From positions 335,041 to 348,349 of the forward strand of contig MU646564.1 of the NCBI GenBank assembly GCA_026770585.1: a DNA stretch of 13,309 nt, given 5' to 3'. Both the position numbers and the translations under genes were made by a program. This stretch comes from Baffinella frigidus. Its lineage: Eukaryota > Cryptophyceae > Cryptomonadales > Baffinellaceae. Positions 7,372 through 13,309 of this stretch are shown here, piece by piece. The notes beneath the pieces are model-generated. The model saw only the letters and a program-made list of their open reading frames with translations, did not search any database and was not told the origin of the DNA. Within the stretch, counting starts at the first letter, position 1, and the number at the start of each line of letters is the position of its first letter.

Positions 7372-7562
7372 GCCCCCAAAACCTGACTTCGCGGCGTTTT
7401 CTGGTCCGGAGGCGGGCCCATCGGGCGCTCGATTGGGTGTAACATTTGAAACCCTGGGCTCATGTCACTTTTCTCGACGGTTCTGGAATCCTCAAAGGTT
7501 CCGCTTCCAATCCGCTGGGTGAAACTGGGGCATCAGAGGCCCAAAAACATGCTCAAAATATG

Positions 7563-7667
7563 ACTCCCTTTAGGTCCTTTAGGTCTTAATTTCTCCCAAC
7601 ATATGCCAACGACACGCCGTTCCGTAGAAGGGATCTGCAGAGAAAGCATTTTTGCTTTCGGATCGCC
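7563..7667 (-). repeat. 100-bp repeat, right member of an inverted pair
   Basis: This is the reverse-complement partner of 5345-5444, ending CTTTCGGATCGC. It contains a small extra hairpin, AAAGCATTTTTGCTTT. Together the two copies enclose 2.3 kb, including the subtelomere-like units. Confidence 0.75.
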
Positions 7668-8125
7668 CAAAACCACCGTATCTGTTTTTGCGCACCCTTC
7701 CCCCCATCATCGCAAAAACCTTGTCCCAACAAAGACGCTCAGGTTTTCAAGGCCTACAACTTGGCGAGTGGAAGTTTCCTGAAGTAATAAGCTGGGGCAG
7801 AAAAGTTGGACGCATCATTGTTCGTGACATTGGAGCCATTTTTGGTTTCCTGCTAAATAACCTGTTTGTGCTTCTCCCCTCGGAATTAGAGCCATTTTTT
7901 TCTCGTCCGAGGACGGAGGGTGTGCGCTTCATTCAGGGCCGTCTCACCTTCACCACACTTTCCCTTCGCCCTGGCACGCTGCGAAGTCCCCTGGCCTGGT
8001 TATCAACCAGGGTCCGACGGTGTGGGGCCGCTGTGCCCGTCCCCCGTGTTTCTCGAGGTGCTCGAAGCGCGAATCCGCGCTGAGTCTTTTCAAGGGAGGC
8101 GTCTCTCCGGAGGCAAGCGGCGAGG
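7668..8125 (+). other. Upstream region of the UIM gene; no exon assigned
   Basis: This stretch precedes the proposed first ATG at 8126. It has a short direct repeat of GAGCCATTTTT (near 7832 and 7889), a small inverted repeat CCTGGTTATCAACCAGG (about 7996-8012) and no convincing TATA box. A plus frame ending in VFLEVLEARIRAESFQ (about 7960-8092) has fair codon use and ends at TTTTCAAG; it could be an unspliced leader or an unrecognised exon. An in-frame stop at 8081-8083 limits upstream extension of the first exon. Confidence 0.4.
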
Positions 8126-8179
8126 ATGTCGACCTGGTGGTCCAACAACACAGGAGATGAGGACGACGACCTGCAAAAG
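8126..8179 (+). CDS. UIM gene, exon 1 with start codon
   Basis: ATG at 8126 has A at -3 and is the first Met after an in-frame stop at 8081. The exon encodes MSTWWSNNTGDEDDDLQK, the acidic half of the ubiquitin-interacting motif, and ends before the donor GTCGTC in phase 0. A possible acceptor TTTTCAAG at 8086-8093 means an upstream exon cannot be excluded. Confidence 0.7.
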
Positions 8180-11100
8180 GTCGTCACACACTCACACACA
8201 CCCGTCCACCCCTGGCCCTCTCCCTCTCATCACACAGTACACGCCTCCATTTATCATCGCGGATGACACCTCCACCTCTCGTGGCTACCCCTCAGACGAG
8301 GAAGTTGGCGAGCAACACCTTGACAGCCGACTGGAGCATCCTCCCTCTCAAGGAAAGGAGAGGGGGGTGAATGGCAGGATGGCACGTTGGGTTGTAGGGA
8401 GAAGTGAGGTGACGGCTCACGCTGGTTGGCACAGGCGCTGCGCGCCTCGCTGGCGGACATCGAGGGCGGGTCCTCCCACAGCGCGAGCGGGGACCCGATG
8501 GACGAGGACGCAGCTCTGCCGGATGAGGTCCAGGAGGCGTACAAGAAGGTCAGTGTCCCCCATCAGAGGGGGAGGCAAATCCTCGTTGTCCAGACCCCTG
8601 ATTTGTACCACAGGTCGCCGGCGGCCTCCAGTAAAAATCACGGGGATTGAAATAGATGCTCCTCCTCTGAGGGCTCCTCTGCGGGTCGCGCGCCCCGAGG
8701 TTTCTCCGATAGCGAGCCAAGCGAGAGAGCCGAGGGAGAGAGCCAAGAGAGAGAGCCGAGAGAGAGAGAGAGACGAGAGAGAGAGAGAGAGACGGGAGAG
8801 AGAGAGGGGGGTTGGAGCATGGTGTGTTTCGTGGCGGAATCGTGGGTGGCAAGAGATACACCGTTGGTACTGCCAACACGGCCGCGCTGTCCACACTTAC
8901 GCCGCCATTTGCCGGCAGGTGTTGGGAGCGTGGGAGAGGCAGCGGCGCATTTTCTGGAGCGCTGTTGACACCGCGCTCGGTGAGATGCCGACCCCCCCCC
9001 ACCAGCCCTCCCAATTGGCTCAAATAGTGCCCTGGAAGGTCTTTGATTTTGCCTTGGATCGGGGTCACGTTTGACCTCGATGTCAAGGTAAATCGAAAAT
9101 GTTGCAGAGCACTATTTGAGCCACCTCCAAGGGCTAGTGGCCCCTCCTATCTCCGCGACGCGCGCGGCGTGGAGTCTCTCGTGGGCCTCAATCTTGGAAC
9201 ACACACGCAAGTGCCGTCTTATCGTACGCGTCCTCGTCGCCCCCCCCCGCGGGGACTTCAGCAAAAGTCGAGCAAAAACCGGCGCCGAAAAATCGAGCAA
9301 AAAACCGCGCCGACCGGGACCTCGCCGAGACCGCAGTGCGAATGTCAAGGGACTCCCGCGTGGTGGGAGTCCTTCCTTGCTAGTATCGCCATTTCGCCTG
9401 AAAGGCCACTTATCAGCAACCGGGGGCTTCACGGATACAGTCCATCTAAACGATTTGTACTAGGATTTTATCCATTACCCTGGATTCCAGCCGGGATTTA
9501 ACCGTGATTTTAAGGCGAAAAGGACCTCGGGCGCTGCTAAGTGGACTGTTGGACGGCAGGGCACGTGCTGGGCAACTACGACCACGCGCGGACGACTGGG
9601 TTTGTCGCGCAGATGCTCCCCGAGATTGTGTCCATCTGCGTCACCGATTGCACCTGGGCGGACATCATCCAGGACTCCAGCACCAAGGTGCCGCCGCCCC
9701 CACACAGAGGGCTACCAAGGGATCTTCGGACACTCAGTACCCGAGTTTCCGTTACCTTATCCGTAGGAACCCCCCTCGTTTCCCCCTTGGAGGCCGCCGG
9801 ATTCCGGCGTCCGTGGAGCCATTATGCCTTGGAATCCAAAATCGAAAATCGTCGATTTGCTCCGCCTGTGGGGTTGGTGGCTCGTGTCTGTGCGTGGATC
9901 CTCAACTTTGAGAAGTCACGCGCCTCCTCAACATGCTCGTGCGTGGATCCCCGCCCCCAACCCCTACACCACCACTCGAGAATGCTAGAGGGGCCTGTTT
10001 ACATGTGGGGTTGTAAAACTGTGTACCAGGATAAGGTGTTCCACCCTCGAAACCGGCCCAACCACGGCGTCAGTGGCTCCAAGGGCACTGCACGTTACTA
10101 CACAAATGCTGCATATAAAAGCATCTTGGTTCTAAATAGGGCCCTCCTGCATTCTTGTGTGGTGTGCCCGCCACACTAATAGGGTAACGGCCTGAAAATA
10201 GGGTAGTTAGGCCTACGGGATTGCCTAGGACCTCCTACCGTAGGCCGAGACTTTTTGGTCCTAGGATCCCTCGGCCTACGGTAGGAGGTCCTAGGCAATG
10301 CCGTATGCCTAACTACCCCATTTTCAGGCCGTTAGCCCATCAACACGGCCAACAGCTCGGCCGGCAGGCTCGTGAGGCTCACAACCTCCCTCATCGTGTG
10401 GCAGGAGGACTACACGGACGCGTTCACATCGATCCTCGAAGGGTGTGTGAACACCGTGGGACAGTCTCTGCGGCGCGGCTCCCCCTCTCTCATGGAGCCG
10501 CTCAACTCCCTCCTCGACCCCGCCGCGCCGCTTTACAACAAGGTGGAGCGGCCCACCAATTTGACCACCGGTTTGACCATCAATTTGACCATCACAGGTC
10601 GCGTCCCACAAAGTTGACGGGGTTGTACCGCGAAAGCAGCGTGTCAACTTGAGAATGCTCGGTCAATCCGAAGCCCCGTAGCGCTGCCTTTACACCAAGG
10701 TCTCGCCCCCCCCCCCCCCCTGGCTCCATACCACGCCAGGGCTCTCGAAACATCCACTTTTGACATCTTTCAAGGGAAATGCCTCGAATTCTTAAGTCAA
10801 CCTCGCCGGATTTGGCGCGGATAAGGCGTCGGGTTCCCTCGATCATTCTGGCGTGGTACCGCGATGTTGCTTGAACAAACATCGCCTAAGTTGACAAGTT
10901 AACAAGCGTCGGCTTTCCCTTAAAAAGTATTTGAGAGCAGGAAGCCAGTACAAAAGGGCGAATAGAAAGCCTCTAGGACGAGCCAGAAAAAACTGAGGCA
11001 GAGCTAGATGTTAACAAACGTCGGCGTTCCCCTGCAGGATGGGACGACGGGCTCGGGGGTGCACACGCCGGCGCCCGTGGAATTGCTGCCGCGCCTCCGG

Positions 11101-13059
11101 GCGTGTGCCGTCGCCGCTGACCTTCCTGCGACGGTGAGGGAGAGAGCGAGAGAGCGAGAGAGAGCGAGCGAGCGAGCGAGCGATAGAGAGAGAGAGCGAG
11201 AGCGAGAGAGAGAGAGAGCGCCCCGCATCGACCCTCACTGCGACGGTCTCCCTCCCTCCCTCCCTCCCGCCCGCTAACCCTCCTGCAGCGCCGCATCCAC
11301 CCTCCCTACACGGCGAAAAATTCTTGAACCCTGTTGCTTCCCCGGATTGACACACGAAATGATGAGCAACGATTTTTGAGACGCGGGTCATGTGGCCGCG
11401 ACCGGGACCCGCCTAACCCCCCCCCTATCCCTTAAGTGACCAGTAGGCTCATACACCCTACGGTAGGGTCCTAGGACCTGCCTACGGCGAGTTAGGGCGA
11501 TTAATCGCCCTATGGCCACTTAAGGGATAACCCCCACCCCTTGTATGGTGGGCCGGGAAACGGCCTTTTTGCCTCGCCGAGACCGCATACGCCCCAAAAC
11601 GTGATAAACGTGGGGTAATCGCACATCGAAATCTCACCGAAACGAGTCAATTACTTGTGGAGTCTGCACGCCCTGGACTCTTATCTTAAGTCAACCCCCC
11701 TTCAAATTTGTCAACTTATGCGCAGAGAAAAGAATAAGTTGACGAATTTGTACAGGAATTGACTTAAGAAAACGAATTTAACAATCCCTTTTCTGAGATA
11801 AACTCGGCACCCGCCCCTGCGTCATCTTTTCCCGCGAGATCAAATCCCGCCGAGTATTCATAATGAATACGATTTTGGTGTATTTTAAGGGTGAAAATAA
11901 GACAGTCGTATATCTAGACTTCATCTAGAGCGTTGGGATACACCAGATTCGGATCGGAGATCCCCGAAATCGTGTTCAGTGTTCATACTCGTCCGGATGA
12001 GATCTGTCTCGGAATCTCAGCTGCCCCCGTGACAACCCAATTTGCTCTCAGAGTTAGAGCAAATCGCCCTTTTCAATTCCCTTGATTTGTTGTGAACGCC
12101 GTCGGATTCCGACGACCTCTCGTACAAATCAAGGAACTAAAAAAAGCGATTTACTCCCACTCTGAGGGCTGGTGGACAGACCAGCGCCATCTCCGCAGGT
12201 GGGGAGAGATTGATAATTTATTGCCCAACAATCAGCGTCAGCGCCGCACATGCTACGCATTGTGCCACTTACTGTACTTCGTGTCGGCCGCTCATACGCG
12301 CATTTCCCGGATGGATTCTAACTCCACCTCCTACATCAGGTCGGGAACTGTCTCAAGCACTGGCGCTTTCTGGACTGCGTGCAGGGCGTGCGCTTTCTCG
12401 CACGGTGCGCAATCCCCCCCCTCCCGCCTTGTACATAACCGGTTCTAAAGAACCACCATTCTACAGAACCACCATTCTACAGAACCACTATTCTACAGAA
12501 CCACCATTCTACAGAACCGGTTCCGGTTCTACAGAACCACCATTCTATAGAACCGGTTCCGGTTCTACAGAACCACCATTCTACACAACCACCATTCTAC
12601 ATAACCGCCAAGCGCTTCACGTGGCATGGGCTGCTGAAATTCAACACACATCAGTGGTGGACTTGGGGGGGATGTCCGGGAGCTGACCGCGCACCTCGAA
12701 GAGCTTCTCGCGCGCGTGAATAGATGGCTTATTCCTGGTGAAAGATGGCTTATCTTGGTACATAGATGGCTTTTTCTGGTACATAGATGGCTTATCCTGG
12801 TACACGTACGCGACGGGGGGCTCAACCCCCCTTCACACATCGGCCATATTACCGAAAAGTGGCCCATGTGAAGGAATGTTTTTTGTTGACTTTGGGACTT
12901 AAGAAAGGGGCCCAGAACTGGGACCTTCTCTGATTGACTTTGGGTTGCAGGTGCGATGACGGGTCCGGGAGCGTGCACTCCCGAGAGCACAACCTCCTGA
13001 ACCAAAGCCTCGATGTCCGCGAGGCAATGGTTCAGGAGAGCGCGTCGTCAGCAGAAAGG
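8126..13059 (+). CDS. Eight-exon gene: N-terminal UIM protein, unknown family
   Basis: The reconstructed exons are 8126-8179, 8435-8548, 8919-8979, 9560-9687, 10336-10542, 11038-11133, 12340-12404 and 12951-13059 (end uncertain). They give about 278 residues, with all phases consistent (0,0,1,0,0,0,2) and GT-AG borders throughout. Residues 11-26 form a ubiquitin-interacting motif: five acidic residues, Leu16, Ala19, Ser23 and Asp26 all match the consensus, and it is completed only by joining exons 1 and 2. The motif predicts binding of ubiquitin or ubiquitylated partners. The rest, helical in appearance with short segments such as QLP-like and LEGCVNTVGQSL runs, was not recognised. G or C ends most codons (61 of 69 in exon 5). 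Introns are 255-1206 bases and carry hairpin elements and microsatellites. The gene probably continues past the window. Location and pathway are unknown. Confidence 0.7.
8435..8548 (+). CDS. UIM gene, exon 2
   Basis: The exon follows GGTTGGCACAG, with CTCAC about 20 bases upstream as a plausible branch site. It encodes ALRASLADIEGG, the second half of the UIM, then a Ser/Asp-rich linker (SGDPMDEDAALPDEV) and ends YKK before the donor GTCAGT. It has 38 whole codons, phase 0 at both ends. Confidence 0.75.
8714..8811 (+). repeat. GA-rich microsatellite in intron 2
   Basis: The tract has GAGAGCC and GAGA units with a few ACGAG interruptions. It lies inside intron 2 (8549-8918). Long Arg/Glu or Ser/Leu frames on the two strands here come from this tract and not from genes. 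Confidence 0.9.
8919..8979 (+). CDS. UIM gene, exon 3
   Basis: The exon follows TTTGCCGGCAG, with CTTAC about 22 bases upstream. It encodes VLGAWERQRRIFWSAVDTAL plus one base, ending at the good donor GTGAGA in phase 1. The segment looks like an amphipathic helix. Confidence 0.65.
9017..9122. mobile_element. Hairpin element in intron 3
   Basis: The arms starting GGCTCAAATAGTGC and ending GCACTATTTGAGCC extend inward about 50 bases at roughly 80% complementarity, leaving almost no loop. It lies wholly inside intron 3 (8980-9559). No coding capacity and no clear target duplication were seen. Confidence 0.7.
9560..9687 (+). CDS. UIM gene, exon 4
   Basis: The preferred acceptor is GACGGCAG at 9559, with CTAAG about 20 bases upstream. 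An alternative AG at 9540-9541 would add six residues in the same frame. The two leading bases complete the codon begun in exon 3 either way. It encodes HVLGNYDHARTTGF, then a hydrophobic stretch (LPEIVSICVTD) and ends SSTK at the weak donor GTGCCG, phase 0. Confidence 0.65.
9735..10050. repeat. Repeat fragments in intron 4
   Basis: GTTTCCGTTACCTTATCC and the following GTAGGAACCCCCCT (9745-9775) match 582-612 with two changes. GAGAATGCTAGAGGGGCCT (9977-9996) matches 355-374. ACCAGGATAAGGTGTTCC (10023-10042) is the inverse of 520-540. A 15-base palindrome CGCCGGATTCCGGCG lies at 9795-9809. These pieces place a diverged relative of the 353-700 region inside intron 4 (9688-10335). Confidence 0.6.
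10185..10334. mobile_element. MITE at the 3' end of intron 4
   Basis: Arms 10187-10249 and 10270-10332 are inverted copies matching at 60 of 63 positions, with ends ACGGCCTGAAAAT and ATTTTCAGGCCGT and a 20-base loop. TA flanks the element (10185-10186, 10333-10334). The right TA plus the next G forms the TAG acceptor of exon 5. The right arm contains CTAACTACCCCATTTTCAG, a branch-like motif and pyrimidine tract. The high arm identity suggests a recent insertion. Confidence 0.85.
10336..10542 (+). CDS. UIM gene, exon 5
   Basis: This exon of 69 codons, in phase 0 at both ends, begins PINTANSSAGRLVRLTTSL and continues through WQEDYTDAFTSILEGCVN to DPAAPLYNK before the donor GTGGAG. In 61 of 69 codons the third base is G or C, against mixed use in the other frames. 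Other AGs (10355, 10367) break the phase with exon 4; only TAG at 10333-10335 fits, directly after the MITE. Confidence 0.75.
10556..10595. repeat. 12-bp tandem repeat (TTTGACCAtC)
   Basis: Three adjacent copies close to AATTTGACCATC lie just inside intron 5. Confidence 0.85.
10706..10720. repeat. Poly-C run
   Basis: Fifteen C in a row in intron 5, immediately upstream of the second CCACGCCAG element. The length may be unreliable in the assembly. Confidence 0.9.
10729..10858. mobile_element. MITE-like element, CCACGCCAG family, copy 2
   Basis: The ends CCACGCCAG and CTGGCGTGG are flanked by TA at 10729-10730 and 10857-10858. The length is within a base of copy 1 at 833-963, while the interiors have largely diverged. 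It lies in intron 5. Confidence 0.75.
10898..11033 (+). repeat. Duplicated acceptor-region sequence in intron 5
   Basis: GTTAACAAGCGTCGGCTTTC at 10898-10917 and GTTAACAAACGTCGGCGTTC at 11010-11029 differ at two positions. The second copy leads directly into the real acceptor CCCTGCAG of exon 6; the first runs into CCTTAAAAAG and has lost an acceptor. Confidence 0.7.
11038..11133 (+). CDS. UIM gene, exon 6
   Basis: Thirty-two codons, phase 0 at both ends, lie between CCCTGCAG and the consensus-like donor GTGAGG. The peptide starts DGTTGSGVHTPAPVELLPRL and ends AADLPAT. Its first 27 bases resemble the beginnings of exon 8 and the duplicate at 13095, which suggests shared origin. Confidence 0.7.
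11136..11219 (+). repeat. GAGA/GAGC microsatellite at start of intron 6
   Basis: The tract starts two bases after the intron 6 donor GT and mixes GAGA and GAGC units. It explains the repetitive Arg/Glu and Ser/Leu frames on both strands. A CCCT tract follows at 11247-11269. Confidence 0.9.
11426..11529. mobile_element. TCCCTTAAGTG MITE, copy 2
   Basis: The ends TCCCTTAAGTGACCAG and CACTTAAGGGA are flanked by TA at 11426-11427 and 11528-11529. It shares its ends and the run CCTAGGACCTGCCTA with copy 1 at 3280-3384. It contains the perfect odd palindrome CCCTACGGTAGGG at 11456-11468. It is located in intron 6. Confidence 0.8.
11684..11769. mobile_element. TCTTAAGTCAA hairpin element in intron 6
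   Basis: The arms begin TCTTAAGTCAA and, after eight unmatched bases, continue CAAATTTGTCAACTTA on the left. The right arm is the inverse, with one change in that stretch. The element is 86 bases. Its ends resemble those of the element at 3789-3891. Confidence 0.65.
11851..11991. mobile_element. CGAGTAT hairpin element in intron 6
   Basis: The end CGAGTATTCATAATGAATAC is matched imperfectly by the inverse of the right end (TGTTCATACTCG and CGAAATCGTG). An inner pair, TGGTGTAT (11875-11882) and ATACACCA (11938-11945), lies between. The element is 141 bases and older-looking than its neighbours. Confidence 0.5.
12044..12169. mobile_element. GCTCTCAGAG hairpin element in intron 6
   Basis: The arms run from GCTCTCAGAG inward through AAATCGC and TTGATTTGT. 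The right arm is the inverse, ending ACTCTGAGGGC, with roughly 75-80% complementarity over 60 bases. The 15-base palindrome CGTCGGATTCCGACG (12100-12114) is exactly at its centre. Confidence 0.65.
12340..12404 (+). CDS. UIM gene, exon 7
   Basis: This exon has the best-looking acceptor in the gene, CTAACTCCACCTCCTACATCAG, shown here in parts: CTAAC at 12319-12323 then a pyrimidine tract to CAG at 12339. It encodes VGNCLKHWRFLDCVQGVRFL plus A and two bases of the next codon, ending before GTGCGC. If the donor is not used the frame ends at TAA 12436-12438, giving an alternative C-terminus after IPPLPPCT. Confidence 0.55.
12443..12606. repeat. 16-bp minisatellite in intron 7
   Basis: About nine units of TTCTACAGAACCACCA occur from 12443, with two GAACCGGTTCCGGTTC interruptions that contain the palindrome GAACCGGTTC. 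Because 16 is not a multiple of three, the tract cycles through frames and is not a protein repeat. Confidence 0.9.
12721..12806. repeat. 21-bp minisatellite in intron 7
   Basis: Four units of TAGATGGCTTATCCTGGTAC plus one base occur, with GATGGCT at 12723, 12744, 12765 and 12786. Confidence 0.9.
12951..13059 (+). CDS. UIM gene, exon 8 (3' end uncertain)
   Basis: The acceptor TTGGGTTGCAG precedes 12951. The first base completes the Arg codon from exon 7, and the frame then reads CDDGSGSVHSREHNLLNQSL and DVREAMVQESASSAER. A GTCATC donor-like site follows at 13060, but the frame is also open to the end of the window. The sequence was not recognised. Confidence 0.55.
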
Positions 13060-13094
13060 GTCATCTCACACGGTGGTTTCCCCCTGATTCGCAG

Positions 13095-13123
13095 GTGCGA
13101 TGATGGGTCTGGGAGCGTGCACC
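13095..13123 (+). repeat. Duplicate of the exon 8 start
   Basis: The first 28 bases of exon 8 and its CAG acceptor recur 144 bases downstream. The only two differences are at third codon positions, so both encode CDDGSGSVH. The spacing of 48 codons keeps one open frame across both copies. It could be a second, alternative acceptor and exon. Confidence 0.7.
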
Positions 13124-13151
13124 GGGATCTCCGACCAATGGCTCAAAGCGA

Positions 13152-13309
13152 GGCTCGTCTCATACGGTTGCGAACTGGCTCGTCTCATACGGTTGGAGTC
13201 TGGCTCGTCTCATACGGTTGCGAACTGGCTCATCTCATACGGTTGCAGTCTGGCTCGTCCCATACGGTTGCAGTCTGGCTCGTCTCATACGGTTGCAGTC
13301 TGGCTCGTC
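13152..13309. repeat. 25-bp minisatellite, cut by the window end
   Basis: Units of GGCTCGTCTCATACGGTTGC plus AGTCT-type tails start at 13152, 13177, 13202, 13227, 13252, 13277 and 13302. Early units alternate CGAAC and GAGTC tails, while the last ones are uniform CAGTC, suggesting recent spread at the right side. No spacers occur between units. All six frames through it were not checked, but the exon 8 frame stays open. Confidence 0.95.

Noticed and set aside
8717-8811. Arg/Glu-rich or Ser/Leu-rich proteins on both strands
   Set aside because: They are translations of the GA microsatellite.
7920-9074. 384-residue plus-strand frame
   Set aside because: It runs across proposed introns and the GA microsatellite; only the short piece at 8919-8979 is supported as an exon.
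10114-10120. TATA box TATAAAA as a promoter
   Set aside because: It lies inside intron 4 in repeat-derived DNA, with no start or exon model following it on either strand.
10328-10335. Acceptor TTTTCAG at 10327 inside the MITE as the real splice site of exon 5
   Set aside because: It looks strong, but it would put a TAG stop in the exon 5 frame at 10333; the TAG acceptor eight bases on keeps phase.
12210-12686. 158-residue plus frame with repeated TTILQN / FYRTGSGS peptides
   Set aside because: The peptides come from a 16-bp minisatellite that cycles through frames.

Overview
The window looks like nuclear DNA of a eukaryote with spliced genes, most likely a green-lineage alga or a similar protist. 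The reasons are degenerate plant-type TTTAGGG telomere-like tracts, short exons with G or C at most third codon positions, acceptors with branch-like CTAAC/CTCAC/CTTAC motifs about 20 nt upstream, and very many short inverted-repeat elements. No operon, Shine-Dalgarno site, rRNA or tRNA was recognised. The lineage is inferred; the exons, repeats and inverted repeats are read directly.

Layout. 1-3260: repeats only: telomere-like DNA, 48-bp, 23-bp and 28-bp tandem arrays, a degenerate ~150-bp repeat, and several hairpin (MITE-like) elements, some nested. 3260-3895: two more hairpin elements, one interrupted by a third. 4027-4588 (minus strand): two exons of an unrecognised cysteine-rich protein. 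4890-7670: no gene seen; two ~430-bp subtelomere-like units lie between 100-bp inverted repeats. 8126-13059 and probably beyond (plus strand): a gene of at least eight exons. Its first two exons join to form a textbook ubiquitin-interacting motif (UIM), and every splice phase fits. Its introns hold at least six hairpin elements, two GA tracts and two minisatellites. A 25-bp minisatellite fills the last 158 bases and runs off the window.

The main biological story is the contact between small DNA transposons and genes. About 15 inverted-repeat elements of 60-175 bp, from many families, lie in 13 kb, and seven have clear TA target duplications. One sits inside a 23-bp tandem unit that is rebuilt exactly when the element and one TA are removed. 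Another has inserted into the TA of an intron's TAG acceptor, so the target duplication re-creates the splice site and the element's arm now supplies the branch-like motif and pyrimidine tract. The two genes show no visible functional link, and neither encodes a transposase.
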